64,000 nucleotides of DNA from Sulfurimonas sp. (GCF_028713515.1 NZ_JAQTOD010000001.1:310001-374000); one strand, 5' to 3'; positions 41,846 to 52,163 are shown, counted from the first letter of the stretch. Translations and numbers: made by a program. The notes: generated by a model not told the origin, from the sequence alone.

Positions 41846-42286
41846 TTGAAGAGACTTTTAAGTGTTTATTTAGTTGCTCTTTTTGTAGCAACCACTTTAT
41901 CTGCTGAGTGGTTTACTCAAAAAGAGGAGATAAGGCTTAAAAAAGATGAACAAAAGAAAATTCTTGTAAAATATGATGACAAAAAGAAACTGTTTGTATT
42001 TAGATGGACGCTTTATAAAAATGGTGGCTTAGTTATGTTTAGGGTGTATGATAAAATCGTTGCTCAAAATGTACTTTATCTAAGATATCAAAACGAAAGT
42101 TTTAGATTTGATTTAAAAAATAGAAGTTTAGATGCCTACGAAGTCCCATATATACTAGTTAAATTTAAAGAGTTTGATGATGTAAAAAAAGAGGCAGTGT
42201 TTGATCTTTTTTTATTTGATAAAAAAAAGCAAGTTGAGTTAGAATTTTTAAAAAATGAGCTAAAGAGAGATAATGCAAAGAGTTGA
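41846..42286 (+). CDS. Exported hypothetical protein, 146 aa
   Basis: A signal peptide (MKRLLSVYLVALFVATTLSAEW) precedes a lysine- and phenylalanine-rich beta-type domain (KILVKYDDKKKLFVFRWTLYKNGGLVMFRVYDKIV...). The protein should be periplasmic. The family is not recognised. It starts with TTG immediately after the previous stop and overlaps the polyprenyl synthetase gene by 14 nt, so it belongs to the operon. No catalytic motif is evident. Confidence 0.75.
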   Translation: MKRLLSVYLVALFVATTLSAEWFTQKEEIRLKKDEQKKILVKYDDKKKLFVFRWTLYKNGGLVMFRVYDKIVAQNVLYLRYQNESFRFDLKNRSLDAYEVPYILVKFKEFDDVKKEAVFDLFLFDKKKQVELEFLKNELKRDNAKS

Positions 42287-43160
42287 AAATGAAATAGCAA
42301 GATTAATCAAAGAGATAGATTATGATGAAGTCAGCAATCTCTTTAACACTCTCTCTGGCGGGAAAAGAGTTCGTGCCAAATTGATTTTAAAAATAGCAGA
42401 TAAGCATGAAAAAGCTCCTCTGCTTGCAGCTATAGTGGAGTTAATCCACGCTGCAAGTCTGCTTCATGATGATGTTATAGATGAAGCAACTATAAGACGA
42501 GGGGTTGCTTCGGTAAATGCAACAAATGGAAGCAAAACTGCTGTGATGCTTGGAGATATTCTCTACTCAAAAGCTTTTAGTGAGCTTACCTCTTTTGGTG
42601 AAAATATCGCTAAAATTGTCTCTTCTTCTGTCACGGCCTTGAGTAAAGGCGAGATGATGGATGTCAAAATGGCTGAAAATTTTAATAGTGATGAAGATAA
42701 ATATTTAGAGATGCTTTATCTAAAAACTGCAACTCTGATTGAAGCTTCTGCTGAATCTAGTGCCATTTTAGTTGGCAAAGATGCCGTGTCTTATGCTCTT
42801 TATGGAAAAAATCTCGGTCTCTCTTTTCAGATAATTGATGATATTTTAGATATTACTTCAGACAAAGAAACTCTCGGTAAACCTGCTTTGAACGATTTTG
42901 TAGAGGGTAAATGCACGCTGCCGTATATTTATCTCTATAAGCTCTCAAATGAAGATGATAAAAAACGACTACTCTCTCTACATGCTAAAACTCTAAATGA
43001 GTTTGATGGTTCTTGGATAAAACAGAAGATGCAAGAACAAAAAACTATAGAAAAATCTTTTGAGCTAGCAGTTTCTCTCTCGAATGAAGCAATGAATGCA
43101 GTAAAAAATGATACTGAGCTCGTAAATATTTTACAAACCATGATAAAAAGAAGTTATTGA
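42273..43160 (+). CDS. ispB: Polyprenyl diphosphate synthase (IspB-like)
   Basis: A trans-prenyltransferase that makes the long isoprenoid chain of the respiratory quinone. Both Asp-rich motifs are intact: FARM LLHDDVIDEATIRRG and SARM QIIDDILDITSDKETLGKP. The KRVRAK segment binds IPP. The residue layout just before FARM (ELIHAASLLHDD) fits long-chain rather than farnesyl products. 295 aa. Within the operon it precedes heme genes. A ubiD-type gene for quinone synthesis ends the run. Confidence 0.92.
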   Translation: MQRVENEIARLIKEIDYDEVSNLFNTLSGGKRVRAKLILKIADKHEKAPLLAAIVELIHAASLLHDDVIDEATIRRGVASVNATNGSKTAVMLGDILYSKAFSELTSFGENIAKIVSSSVTALSKGEMMDVKMAENFNSDEDKYLEMLYLKTATLIEASAESSAILVGKDAVSYALYGKNLGLSFQIIDDILDITSDKETLGKPALNDFVEGKCTLPYIYLYKLSNEDDKKRLLSLHAKTLNEFDGSWIKQKMQEQKTIEKSFELAVSLSNEAMNAVKNDTELVNILQTMIKRSY

Positions 43161-44461
43161 TGCACTATTTAAACATAAGTTTCTCACACAAAAATTCAAC
43201 TCTTGAGGTTAGAGAAAAACTCTCTTATCCAGATGATTATCATGTTAAGGGTTGCTTAACAAAATTAAATTCATGTGATGCTATAAACGAGGCTATTCTA
43301 ATCTCTACATGCAACAGAATGGAAGTTTTTTGTAGCTGTAGCGATATCGCACAAGCGACAGAATATATTTTTACTACTCTTTCACAAAGAGCTGGGATAT
43401 CTATTGATGAGCTAGAGGGAAGGGCAGATGTCTATGATAACAGTAGTGCCATACATCATCTTTTTGCTGTTGCATCTTCACTTGATTCTATGGTTATTGG
43501 CGAAACACAAATTGCAGGACAACTCAAAGATGCTTTTAGATTGTCATACGACAGCGGATTTTGTGGTCAAAAGCTAGCTCGTGCCATGCACAATGCGTTT
43601 AAGTGTGCTGCAAAAGTTAGAAATGCTACGGATATTTCATCTAAACCAGTCTCTATAGCTAGTGTAGCTGTTTCAAAATTAAAATCAGTCTTAGATAATG
43701 TTAGTGGCAAAAAAGCTCTAATTATAGGTGCTGGAGAGATGTCAGAGATAACAGCAAAGCATCTCGCTTCTAGTGGAGCAGATGTTTATATAATGAACAG
43801 AACAAAAGAAAAAGCTATAAAACTAGCAGAGGAGTGCTCAGTAAAAGTACTAGATTTTGAAGAGTTGCCAAATGCAGTAAATGAGTTTGAAATTCTTTTT
43901 ACAGCAACTTCTGCACCAAAAGCAATCATTACCGATGAGATTATAAAGGCTTGTGATTTTGATAGGTTTTGGTTCGATATGGCACTTCCGAGAGATATCG
44001 ACTACAATAAAGGTGAACGCATAAACCTTTATGATATTGATGACTTAAAAACTATTGTAGATGAAAACAAATCTATCCGTGAAGATAGTGCCAGAAAAGC
44101 ACATGGAATCATTGGGAGAAGTACTGTTGAGTTTTTTGAGTGGTTAGACACTCTGAATATAGAACCTATGATAAAAGAGATTTACGAAAAAGCATTTAAA
44201 GCCGCAAGAGAAGAATCAAATAGAGTAATGAGAAATGGGTATATTCCAAAAGAGTATGAAGCCCAAGTTCATAAAATGAGCCAACAAACTATAAAAAGAT
44301 TTCTTCATGATATGACCTCGAAAATGAGGAGTGTATCCGAAGAATCAAAATCTGATATGGTAACAAGTGCGCTTCAATTTCTAATAAAAGAAGATAAAAC
44401 AGAGATATTAGATAAGTATAAGTGTGAACATGAGCTAAATAGAGCAGAAGGAAAAAGATGA
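43160..44461 (+). CDS. hemA: HemA, glutamyl-tRNA reductase
   Basis: The first committed enzyme of C5-pathway heme synthesis, reducing Glu-tRNA to glutamate semialdehyde. The catalytic Cys lies in [12 protein letters not shown] (about residue 50). Conserved [20 protein letters not shown], the NADPH-binding [19 protein letters not shown] and the C-terminal dimerisation helices follow. The true start is ATG 43160, overlapping the upstream stop (TGATG). The track's TTG at 43157 is one codon earlier. 433 aa, normal length. The 3' end overlaps proS (ATGA). Confidence 0.96.
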   Translation: MHYLNISFSHKNSTLEVREKLSYPDDYHVKGCLTKLNSCDAINEAILISTCNRMEVFCSCSDIAQATEYIFTTLSQRAGISIDELEGRADVYDNSSAIHHLFAVASSLDSMVIGETQIAGQLKDAFRLSYDSGFCGQKLARAMHNAFKCAAKVRNATDISSKPVSIASVAVSKLKSVLDNVSGKKALIIGAGEMSEITAKHLASSGADVYIMNRTKEKAIKLAEECSVKVLDFEELPNAVNEFEILFTATSAPKAIITDEIIKACDFDRFWFDMALPRDIDYNKGERINLYDIDDLKTIVDENKSIREDSARKAHGIIGRSTVEFFEWLDTLNIEPMIKEIYEKAFKAAREESNRVMRNGYIPKEYEAQVHKMSQQTIKRFLHDMTSKMRSVSEESKSDMVTSALQFLIKEDKTEILDKYKCEHELNRAEGKR

Positions 44462-45759
44462 GAAGAAGTAGAGCTTTTATACCAACAACAAAAGAAGCGC
44501 CATCAGACGCGACTTTAGCTAGTCATATCTATCTTAGCAGAGCAGGATTTATCTCTCAAGTTGCAAGCGGACTTTATAGCTATATGCCAATGGCAAAAAA
44601 AGTAATCACAAAAATAGAAAATGTGATAAATCAAGAGATGGCTAATGCTGGATGTGAAGAGGTTGAGCTCAGTTTTGTGACACCAATTACTCTATGGGAA
44701 GAGAGTGGAAGAAGCGAGAAGTTTGGCAAAGAGTTATTGAGATTCCACGACAGAAAAGATAATATGTTTGTTTTGGGTCCAACACATGAAGAGATGATGG
44801 TTGATTTGGTTCGTAACCGTGTTACAAGCTATAAGCAACTCCCAATAAATCTTTATCAGATGAAAATCAAGTTTCGTGATGAAGCAAGACCTAGATTTGG
44901 CATCATGAGAGGTCGTGAATTTCTTATGAAGGATGGTTATAGTTTTCACTCTTCAGTAGAAGATTTGGATAGAGAATTTGATGCAATGGAGAGAGCATAT
45001 AAAAAAATCTTAGCCAGACTTGGGCTTGATTTTAGAGTAGTTGAAGCTGATAGTGGCGCTATTGGTGGAAGCGGTTCAAAAGAGTTGATGGTAATTGCTG
45101 GAAGTGGCGAAGATACTCTGGCTGTTTGTGATAGCTGTGAGTATGGTGCAAACATAGAGATATTTTTAGGTGCCAGCGATGAAGCTCAAAAAGATATTAT
45201 TTTCACAAGCGTTAAAGATATAAAAGGTGATGAAATATGCCCAAATTGTGACGGAAAACTCTCTCTTACAAAAGGGATAGAGGTTGGGCATATCTTTAAG
45301 TTAGGCACCACATATTCGGCACCTTTAAAGGCTCACTATTTGGATGAAAATGGCAAAGCTCAACCGTTTATTATGGGAACATATGGCATGGGCGTCAGTA
45401 GAATTATGGCGGCAATTATTGAACAAAACCATGATGAGAGTGGTTGTATCTGGACAAAGGAGAGCGCACCATACTCTGTAAATATCATAATTTCAAACAT
45501 CAAAGATGAGGCTCAAGTAAAACTAGCCGAAGAGCTTTATGAGAATCTAAAATCTTTGAATGTTGAAGTTATGCTTGATGATACAAAAGAGAGATTTGGC
45601 TTTAAGATGAAAGATGCCGAACTTATTGGTTTTCCATATAGTGTAATCATTGGCAAAGAGCTAGAAAATGGTGTTGTTCAGATTTTTGATAGAAAAACGA
45701 AAGAGATAACCCCCATTAATGCTCAAGATATTAAAACTAAGATTTTAGAACTTTTATAA
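44458..45759 (+). CDS. proS: Prolyl-tRNA synthetase, short form lacking the INS editing domain
   Basis: A class II aminoacyl-tRNA synthetase. Motif 2 is [25 protein letters not shown] and motif 3 [20 protein letters not shown]; the anticodon-binding domain is at the C-terminus ([35 protein letters not shown]). Standard bacterial ProRS is about 570 aa with a roughly 180-aa insertion (INS) that removes mischarged Ala. Here the protein is 433 aa. After [13 protein letters not shown] only about 30 residues remain before [23 protein letters not shown]. The INS domain is absent while its flanking CxxC pairs persist. Such mini-ProRS occur in some bacteria. Editing must come from a trans factor or be absent. 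Confidence 0.95.
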   Translation: MRRSRAFIPTTKEAPSDATLASHIYLSRAGFISQVASGLYSYMPMAKKVITKIENVINQEMANAGCEEVELSFVTPITLWEESGRSEKFGKELLRFHDRKDNMFVLGPTHEEMMVDLVRNRVTSYKQLPINLYQMKIKFRDEARPRFGIMRGREFLMKDGYSFHSSVEDLDREFDAMERAYKKILARLGLDFRVVEADSGAIGGSGSKELMVIAGSGEDTLAVCDSCEYGANIEIFLGASDEAQKDIIFTSVKDIKGDEICPNCDGKLSLTKGIEVGHIFKLGTTYSAPLKAHYLDENGKAQPFIMGTYGMGVSRIMAAIIEQNHDESGCIWTKESAPYSVNIIISNIKDEAQVKLAEELYENLKSLNVEVMLDDTKERFGFKMKDAELIGFPYSVIIGKELENGVVQIFDRKTKEITPINAQDIKTKILELL

Positions 45760-46188
45760 ATGGTATATTTTTTACTATATCTTTTTTTAGAGTTAATGAT
45801 TACCATCAATATCTCCTCTGCTATTGGTGGATTTGCTACTTTTTTAGAGATTATAGTTAGTGCTTTTATTGGTATAGTGATACTGATAAATTTCAAAAAC
45901 ACTCTGTTTGAAAATATGAGCAAATTGTCTCGCAATCAGATAAATGTAGGAGAGTTTGAGAGATTAAATCTTTTTACAATCTTAGGTGCTTTTTTGTTGA
46001 TTTTACCTGGATTTTTAACAGATATAGTCGGATTATTGTTGCAATTTGGTGCTGTTAGTTCAATGGTCGTTAACCGTTATAGTGTAAAATTTAGCACTAA
46101 AGAAGAAAAATTTGAAAAAAATTATAGAGAAAAGGAATCAGATGTCATTGATGTTGAAATTATTAGCGACAATAGCTATATTAAGTAG
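45760..46188 (+). CDS. FxsA family membrane protein
   Basis: A 142-aa inner-membrane protein of the FxsA family. The N-terminal helix FLLYLFLELMITINISSAIGGFATFLEIIVSAFIGIVIL is followed by LNLFTILGAFLLILPGFLTDIVGLLLQF, the most conserved FxsA block. FxsA was named for suppressing phage exclusion when overproduced; its normal function is unknown. Starts directly at the proS stop with no gap and overlaps the following gene by 47 nt, so it is fully embedded in the operon. Confidence 0.87.
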   Translation: MVYFLLYLFLELMITINISSAIGGFATFLEIIVSAFIGIVILINFKNTLFENMSKLSRNQINVGEFERLNLFTILGAFLLILPGFLTDIVGLLLQFGAVSSMVVNRYSVKFSTKEEKFEKNYREKESDVIDVEIISDNSYIK

Positions 46189-46969
46189 TGTTATTTATGC
46201 AAGTGATGAGAACAAAGTTGAAAAGTATCTAAAGGATAGTTTCGGCAGTAACCCAAATATTAAATCTATAAAAGTAAATACAACTAATATTATAGAGATT
46301 AAGGAACATAAGGGATGGAGTGCGTATTACATTGAAGCAGATGCAATTTTAAAGCAAGATGGTAGACAGGTTGTTCAGAAAATGCTTTGGTTTTCAAATG
46401 GAACTCTAATAACTAAAGAGTTAGCTGATTTAAATAGTAGGCAAGATATAAGTGATTTAGTTTCTTTACCATTTAAAAATGAGTATTATAAAAAAGAGAA
46501 TCTAATTTATGGAAATGCTAATGCTAGACATAAAGTTGTAATATTTTCTGATCCACTTTGTCCTTTTTGTAGAGAATTTGTGCCAACTGCGCTGGAATAT
46601 ATGAAAAAAGATCCAAGTAAATATGCGGTATATTATTATCATTTTCCACTTCAGTCACTCCACCCAGCAGCAGTTGAACTAGTTCAAGCAGCAATAGCGT
46701 TAGAATTAAAAGGCGTAAAAGATGTTGTGCTAAATCTTTATAAAGTAAAAATAAATCCAAAAGAGCGTTCTAATGAGGTTATTTTGGCTGAGTTCAACAA
46801 AGTAATGAACTCTAAAATCACTATGGCTGATTTAATGTTGCCAGCGGTCACGACTCACTTTCAGAGCGACATGAAAATAGCCGACACGCTTATGGTTAAT
46901 GGAACACCAACTATGTTTTTTAACGGTGTGGTCGATAAAACAAAAAACAGATATAAAGAAGCAAAATAG
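46142..46969 (+). CDS. Periplasmic thioredoxin-fold protein (DsbC/DsbG-like)
   Basis: An exported thiol-disulfide protein. A signal peptide (LKLLATIAILSSVIYA) leads to an N-terminal cystatin-like domain, then a thioredoxin fold with active site FSDPLCPFCREFVPTALEYM (C-P-F-C), YYYHFPLQSLHPAAVELVQAAIAL and the cis-Pro loop MVNGTPTMFFNG. The layout suits DsbC/DsbG or bacterial DsbA-like family members. The ATG at 46142 (AAAAGGAATCAG upstream) is chosen over the track start at 46112, which would put charged residues before the signal. 275 aa. Could serve cytochrome c or other periplasmic thiol maturation. Confidence 0.85.
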   Translation: MSLMLKLLATIAILSSVIYASDENKVEKYLKDSFGSNPNIKSIKVNTTNIIEIKEHKGWSAYYIEADAILKQDGRQVVQKMLWFSNGTLITKELADLNSRQDISDLVSLPFKNEYYKKENLIYGNANARHKVVIFSDPLCPFCREFVPTALEYMKKDPSKYAVYYYHFPLQSLHPAAVELVQAAIALELKGVKDVVLNLYKVKINPKERSNEVILAEFNKVMNSKITMADLMLPAVTTHFQSDMKIADTLMVNGTPTMFFNGVVDKTKNRYKEAK

Positions 46970-47929
46970 ATGAAAAAACTAACAATTGCAACAAGAGCAT
47001 CAGCACTTGCACTTTGGCAAGCTTATCATATCAAAGATAGAATAGAAGCCTCTTATCCAGAAATTACAGTAGAATTAAACGAGATTGTAAGTAACGGAGA
47101 TAAAGTTTTAGATAGGCCATTGGCACTGATTGGTGGAAAGGGACATTTTACAAAAGAGCTCGAGGATGAGATGTTGGCGGGAAATGCCCATTTAGCTGTC
47201 CATAGCCTAAAAGATGTTCCAACTTACATACCTGAAGGTTTAGAGTTGGTAGCTGTTACTGCAAGGCAAGATCAAAGCGATGTTTTCTTGTCACACAACT
47301 ATGAGAGTCTTGATGCACTGCCTCATGGCGCGGTGGTTGGAACAACTAGCTTAAGAAGAAGAATGCAACTTTTGCGACAACGACCAGATCTAAAAGTAAA
47401 AGATTTAAGAGGTAATGTAAATACAAGACTTAGAAAACTTCAAGAAGGGCAGTATGATGCAATTATTTTAGCGTTTATCGGCCTTCATAGATTGGATCTG
47501 CTAAAAGATATTCCACATGCACAAAAATTGTCACTCGACATGATGATACCACCGATGGGACAAGCTGCCTTAGGAATTGAAATAGTTTGTGGTAATGATA
47601 AAGTTAGAGAGATAGCGCTTAGTCTAAGAGATGAAAAAACATTTATTTGTACAAAAATAGAGAGGGATTTTATCTCTAAAATTGGAGCAGGATGCTCGGC
47701 TCCCGTAGCTTGTAATGCTGTTGTAAATGATAATGTTATTACTTTTAGAACAATGATTGGATTTCCAGATGGTACAAATGTAATGCAAGAAAAAATAGTT
47801 AGAAATATTGAGGAGTCTGATAATCTAGGATTTGAGATGGCTCAAATTATGATAGATAATGGTGCTATAAAGTTACTCGATGATGCACAGAAGATAGCAT
47901 TTAAAAATGAAATGCCACAGAGATTATAG
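46970..47929 (+). CDS. hemC: HemC, porphobilinogen deaminase
   Basis: Polymerises four porphobilinogen units to hydroxymethylbilane. Conserved blocks are IATRASALALWQAYHIKDRI, GDKVLDRPLALIGGKGHFTKELEDEML, AVHSLKDVPTYIPEGLEL, VGTTSLRRRMQLLRQRPDLKVKDLRGNVNTRLRKL, and the dipyrromethane-cofactor Cys in GAGCSAPVAC. 319 aa, normal. It begins one base after the previous stop. Together with hemA it forms the heme part of the operon. Confidence 0.97.
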   Translation: MKKLTIATRASALALWQAYHIKDRIEASYPEITVELNEIVSNGDKVLDRPLALIGGKGHFTKELEDEMLAGNAHLAVHSLKDVPTYIPEGLELVAVTARQDQSDVFLSHNYESLDALPHGAVVGTTSLRRRMQLLRQRPDLKVKDLRGNVNTRLRKLQEGQYDAIILAFIGLHRLDLLKDIPHAQKLSLDMMIPPMGQAALGIEIVCGNDKVREIALSLRDEKTFICTKIERDFISKIGAGCSAPVACNAVVNDNVITFRTMIGFPDGTNVMQEKIVRNIEESDNLGFEMAQIMIDNGAIKLLDDAQKIAFKNEMPQRL

Positions 47930-47960
47930 CAGTATCACAAAATAAAACAAAAGAACAACT

Positions 47961-49775
47961 ATGAAAAAAACTATAGAACTGTTAAAAAAAAATAATGAGT
48001 TGAGAATTATTAGTGATGAGCTTGATATTTATCTTGAGATTCCTCATTTAGCATATGCAGAGGTAAAGAAAAAAGATGGCGGTAAAGCACTTCTTTTTAC
48101 TAGCGTTGTTGATAAAAAGAATGGCTTAAAATTTGAAGAGCCTGTTGCTATGAATATTTTTGGCTCATACAAAAGGTGTGAACTACTTTTTGGCAGAACT
48201 ATAGAGTCTGTTGCTGATGAGATAACAAAGCTTCTTCATATGAAACCACCAGCTAAATTTATGGATAAGTTATCTATGGCAGGTGATTTGTTTGCGCTTA
48301 AAAATATATTTCCTAAAAAGTTAAAATCAAAAGGCGCATGTCAAGAGATTAAATATCTGGACGAAAATATAGATTTGTCTAAACTGCCAGTTCTTACTAC
48401 TTGGGAGCAAGATGGTGGACCTTTTATTACTATGGGGCAGGTTTATACGCAGAGTCTTGATGGCGATATGGTAAATCTTGGTATGTATAGACTCCAAGTT
48501 TATGATAAAAATCATCTAGGTATGCACTGGCAGATTCATAAAGACTCTTCTCATTTCTTTGATCAGTATCAAAAAGCTGGTAAAAAAATGCCTGTAAGTG
48601 TTGCTATCGGTGGAGACCCGCTCTATACTTGGTGTGCAACCGCTCCACTTCCTTATGGTGTTAATGAGCTACTTATGTATGGACTTATCAAAAAAGAGCC
48701 AGCAAAATTAGTAAAATCTCTAACGACCCCACTTTATATACCGCAAGATGTTGATTATGTAATTGAGGGATGGGTTGATACTCAAAATATGAGAATGGAG
48801 GGTCCATTTGGAGATCATACTGGCTACTACACACTAAAAGAGTCATATCCAGTTATGGAAGTAAGTGCGATTACTATGAAAAAAAATCGTACTTTTTTAG
48901 CTACAGTTGTTGGGAAGCCGCCACTGGAAGATAAGTATATGGGATGGGCGACAGGGAAGATATTTTTTCCACTTTTAAAAACAACCGCACCTGATTTACT
49001 TGATTATCATATGCCAGAAAATGCAGGTTTTCATAACCTTATTTTGGCAAAAATGCAACCACATTATAAAGGTCACGCCAAACAGTTTATGCATGCATTT
49101 TGGGGTGCAGGGCAGATGAGTTTTGTAAAACATGCTATATTCTTAGATGAAAATTCTCCTAAATTAGACAACTACGAATCTCTAACTTCATACATATTAG
49201 ATAGATTTACTCCAAAATCACTTTTTATCTCAGAGGGAATTTTAGACGCACTTGATCACTCTTCGCCAGAGTCTTTAGTTGGTGGAAAGCTTGGTATTGA
49301 TGTAACTGTTGGAAAAAGAATTGAGCCTCCAGAGCTTTTGGGTGATGAGGAACTTCTTGTTAAAGTAAAAGAACTTGTGCCAGATACAGTAGACCTCCAT
49401 CAGTATATGAGAAGAACTAAAAATCCAATTACGGTAATCTCCATTAAAAAAACAAAAAATGTAAAAGAGCATTTTAATGCGCTTACTAAACTAAGTTCAA
49501 ATTTAAGAGTAGTTATTTTTGTTGATGAGCTTAAAAATGATATTTTTAATCCATATATGTTAATTTGGAGAGTCACTAACAATATGGATGCTATTAGAGA
49601 TATTTATATATCAGATCCTATGGTTGCTATTGATGGAACAACAAAAAATTTGTTAGATGGATTTACTAGAGAGTGGCCAGATGATGTTGACTGTACAGAG
49701 TCTGTTGTTGAGTCATTAAAGCAAAGAGACATCTGGGATTTAGATGATAAAATATATAAAAAATTTCAATTATAG
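47961..49775 (+). CDS. UbiD-family decarboxylase
   Basis: A prenylated-FMN-dependent aromatic decarboxylase of 604 aa. Recognisable blocks are LPVLTTWEQDGGPFITMGQVYTQ, NLGMYRLQVYDKNHLGMHWQIHKDSSHFF, AIGGDPLYTWCATAPLP and MEGPFGDHTGYYT, which carries the catalytic Glu/Asp region. In Campylobacterota, which make menaquinone by the futalosine route, this protein is the likely late decarboxylase (MqnP-type) rather than a ubiquinone enzyme; that assignment is inference. Last gene of the operon, 31 bp after hemC. Confidence 0.9.
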   Translation: MKKTIELLKKNNELRIISDELDIYLEIPHLAYAEVKKKDGGKALLFTSVVDKKNGLKFEEPVAMNIFGSYKRCELLFGRTIESVADEITKLLHMKPPAKFMDKLSMAGDLFALKNIFPKKLKSKGACQEIKYLDENIDLSKLPVLTTWEQDGGPFITMGQVYTQSLDGDMVNLGMYRLQVYDKNHLGMHWQIHKDSSHFFDQYQKAGKKMPVSVAIGGDPLYTWCATAPLPYGVNELLMYGLIKKEPAKLVKSLTTPLYIPQDVDYVIEGWVDTQNMRMEGPFGDHTGYYTLKESYPVMEVSAITMKKNRTFLATVVGKPPLEDKYMGWATGKIFFPLLKTTAPDLLDYHMPENAGFHNLILAKMQPHYKGHAKQFMHAFWGAGQMSFVKHAIFLDENSPKLDNYESLTSYILDRFTPKSLFISEGILDALDHSSPESLVGGKLGIDVTVGKRIEPPELLGDEELLVKVKELVPDTVDLHQYMRRTKNPITVISIKKTKNVKEHFNALTKLSSNLRVVIFVDELKNDIFNPYMLIWRVTNNMDAIRDIYISDPMVAIDGTTKNLLDGFTREWPDDVDCTESVVESLKQRDIWDLDDKIYKKFQL

Positions 49776-49840
49776 CTGCATGTGAAAAAAAGTATTCTTT
49801 GTGCTATTTTATAAGGTTCGTATAATAAATAGTTGTGTAC

Positions 49841-49846
49841 TATAAT
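49841..49846 (+). promoter_or_regulatory. Probable -10 box for the small cytochrome c gene
   Basis: TATAAT (GTACTATAATTAATT) 22 bp before the ATG. A second TATAAT lies 20 bp further upstream at 49821-49826. Confidence 0.45.
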
Positions 49847-49868
49847 TAATTATTATTAAGGCTAACTC

Positions 49869-50210
49869 ATGAATAAATTTTTAATCGTCGTATCGTCCTT
49901 TTTTCTTTTGAGCTCTATGGATTGTAGTGCTGCTGTCTATAAAGGTCAAAAAGAGTATGTTAAAAAGTGTGTAATTTGTCATCATGCTGGACAAGAGTTT
50001 ATAGCTACTAAGAAAAAAAGAGAGTGGGCAAGCCTAATGAGAAATGGTGGAGAGGCATTGGCCCAAATTCATATTGAAAGCAAAAATAGAAAAGCTGAAC
50101 CATCTGTTGAATATTTTCAGAGTGATGACTTCGCCAGTAGTGCTAAACACTTGAAAGATTTTATGAAAGAGTACGCGCAAGATAGTGGAAATGTACCAGC
50201 TTGTAATTAA
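49869..50210 (+). CDS. Small periplasmic c-type cytochrome, 113 aa
   Basis: A signal peptide (MNKFLIVVSSFFLLSSMDCSAA) precedes a single heme-binding motif CVICHH in YKGQKEYVKKCVICHHAGQEFIATKKKREWASLMRNGG. A conserved Met ligand is not obvious apart from MRNGG and MKEYA. The layout is that of a small monoheme cytochrome of the kind Campylobacterota use in abundance. Monocistronic between the ubiD and argH units, with its own promoter and a good terminator. Electron partner unknown. Confidence 0.85.
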   Translation: MNKFLIVVSSFFLLSSMDCSAAVYKGQKEYVKKCVICHHAGQEFIATKKKREWASLMRNGGEALAQIHIESKNRKAEPSVEYFQSDDFASSAKHLKDFMKEYAQDSGNVPACN

Positions 50211-50221
50211 TATAAATCTTC

Positions 50222-50250
50222 ACAGGTAGAGTTTTCTCTATCTGTTTTTG
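50222..50250 (+). terminator. Intrinsic terminator after the cytochrome gene
   Basis: ACAGGTAGAG / CTCTATCTGT, a 10-bp stem with one G-U pair and a TTTT loop, followed by TTTTG and a pyrimidine-rich tail. Lies 11 bases after the stop codon. Confidence 0.85.
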
Positions 50251-50274
50251 TCCCTCTTTAATTTTGTAAAATCA

Positions 50275-50280
50275 TATAAT
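50275..50280 (+). promoter_or_regulatory. Probable -10 box of argH-osmC
   Basis: Perfect TATAAT (AATCATATAATTTAGC) 38 bp upstream of the argH ATG and downstream of the cytochrome terminator. Confidence 0.55.
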
Positions 50281-50318
50281 TTAGCTAAAATACCGAACTT
50301 TTTACTACTGGAGAAATC

Positions 50319-51698
50319 ATGGACAAAATGTGGTCAGGTCGTTTTTCTGCAACTGCTTCAACACTCTTGGATCAATTTAATGCATCTATTATGTTTGATA
50401 GAAAACTTTATCGTGAAGATATTGAGGGTTCATTGGCTCATGCCGCAATGCTAACCAAACAAGGAATTTTAACCACAGAAGAGTTTCACCAAATAAGTGA
50501 TGGTTTGAGTCAAGTTATGATAGAGATAGAATCAGGCGAATTTGAGTGGAAGATTTCAGATGAAGACTTGCATATGGCTATTGAGAAGCGCCTAACGGCA
50601 ATTATTGGCGATACTGGAAAAAAACTTCACACCGCAAGAAGTAGAAATGATCAAGTTGCGGTTGATTTTCGTCGTTATGTTCTGAGAAAAAATTTAGAGA
50701 TAGTTGATGCTCTTAAACTTTTGATGAGTGAGATTTTAGTGGTTGCTCATAAACATACGGAAACCTTGCTCCCAGGGATGACACATCTTCAGCATGCTCA
50801 ACCAATTAACTTTGGTTTTCATTTGGGTGCTTATTTGTCAATGTTTAAAAGAGATATTGAGAGATTTGAAAGCTCACATAAAAGAAACAATGTCTCTCCC
50901 CTTGGCTGTGCTGCACTCGCTGGAACACCACATAATATCAATAGAGATATGACAGCGGAACTTTTGGGATTTGATGAAGTTAGCATCAACTGTCTAGATA
51001 CTGTTAGTGACAGGGATTTCGCATTAGAGATTTTGTTTGGCATCTCAACTATGATGATGCACATATCGAGACTCAGCGAAGAACTTGTTATGTGGTCTAG
51101 TTATGAGTTCGCATTTGTTGAGCTTAGCGATGAGTACTCGACTGGCTCTTCTATTATGCCACAAAAGAAAAATCCTGATGTTCCAGAACTCTTACGCGGA
51201 AAAACAGGAAGAGTTTATGGCTCACTTATGGGACTTCTAACTGTTATGAAGGGGCTTCCTTTGGCGTATAACAAAGACACGCAAGAGGATAAAGAGGGTG
51301 TTTTTGATGCAGTTGAGACTGCTGAAATATCTTTAGCGATATTAAAAGAAGCAATCAAAACTATGCAGGTAAAACCTCACAACATGCTCAAAGCTTCTAA
51401 GGTTGGGCATTTAAGCGCTACGGATTTAGCTGATTATCTGGTACAAAAATGCAATATTCCATTCCGCGAGGCTCATTTTATAACAGGAAAAGCTGTTGCA
51501 AAAAGTGAAGAGTTGAAAATTGACTTAAGCGATATTGAGCTCAAGTATCTTCAAGATATAGATAGCAGAATAGGTGGTGATGTTTTGGAATTTTTATCCA
51601 TCACAAACTCAATGAACGCGAGAACCTCCGCCGGTGGAACTGCTAGCATCAGAACAAAAGAACAACTGCAATATTTTAAAACTTTTTTGGAGAAGTAG
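50319..51698 (+). CDS. argH: ArgH, argininosuccinate lyase
   Basis: Last step of arginine synthesis, splitting argininosuccinate into arginine and fumarate. The start MDKMWSGRF is typical. The superfamily signature [20 protein letters not shown] and the [18 protein letters not shown] and [19 protein letters not shown] blocks are intact. 459 aa, standard. A ribosome site (GGAGAAATC) precedes the ATG. The plus ORF 50248-50454 in another frame is a shadow. Confidence 0.97.
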   Translation: MDKMWSGRFSATASTLLDQFNASIMFDRKLYREDIEGSLAHAAMLTKQGILTTEEFHQISDGLSQVMIEIESGEFEWKISDEDLHMAIEKRLTAIIGDTGKKLHTARSRNDQVAVDFRRYVLRKNLEIVDALKLLMSEILVVAHKHTETLLPGMTHLQHAQPINFGFHLGAYLSMFKRDIERFESSHKRNNVSPLGCAALAGTPHNINRDMTAELLGFDEVSINCLDTVSDRDFALEILFGISTMMMHISRLSEELVMWSSYEFAFVELSDEYSTGSSIMPQKKNPDVPELLRGKTGRVYGSLMGLLTVMKGLPLAYNKDTQEDKEGVFDAVETAEISLAILKEAIKTMQVKPHNMLKASKVGHLSATDLADYLVQKCNIPFREAHFITGKAVAKSEELKIDLSDIELKYLQDIDSRIGGDVLEFLSITNSMNARTSAGGTASIRTKEQLQYFKTFLEK

Positions 51699-52163
51699 AT
51701 GAAAGTAACCGTATCGCACCAAGATGGAATGAAGTTTGAAGCAAAAACTGAAAAAAGTAGCTTTATAATCGACTGCCCAACAATTTCACCTGTTGAGTAT
51801 TTTCTAGCAGGAGTTATCTCATGCAGTGCAACTGACATAGTTTTGCTACCTAAAAATCAAGGTAAAACGGTATCTAATTTGGCTATAGATGGCGAAGTTG
51901 TCAGAAACGAAGAACAACCAAGAAAGTTCAATCAGCTTCATTTGACATATAGATTCAACTCAGATGCTGATGATATAATGGCTTCAAGATGGGTTATGGC
52001 ATCGTTGGAGACATACTGTTCAACTATAAATACTATCCGAGACACAACGGAGATTTCATACTCTATAATTCACAATGGAAACATTGTTTGTGAAAACCAA
52101 AAGATGATTTCAGGTGGTGGAGCAAAGATTGATTTGGGAAAAATAGAGTCTTGCCCAAGCTAA
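51699..52163 (+). CDS. OsmC/Ohr family protein
   Basis: A 154-aa protein of the OsmC/Ohr fold, which reduces organic hydroperoxides using two cysteines. The first Cys is in YFLAGVISCSATDIVLL and the second in VMASLETYCSTINTIRDTTEISY, the expected spacing. The N-terminus (VSHQDGMKFEAKT) is the short beta-sheet domain; the branch is YhfA-like rather than Ohr. Starts directly after the argH stop, so it is co-transcribed. Peroxide detoxification is inferred from the family. Confidence 0.86.
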   Translation: MKVTVSHQDGMKFEAKTEKSSFIIDCPTISPVEYFLAGVISCSATDIVLLPKNQGKTVSNLAIDGEVVRNEEQPRKFNQLHLTYRFNSDADDIMASRWVMASLETYCSTINTIRDTTEISYSIIHNGNIVCENQKMISGGGAKIDLGKIESCPS

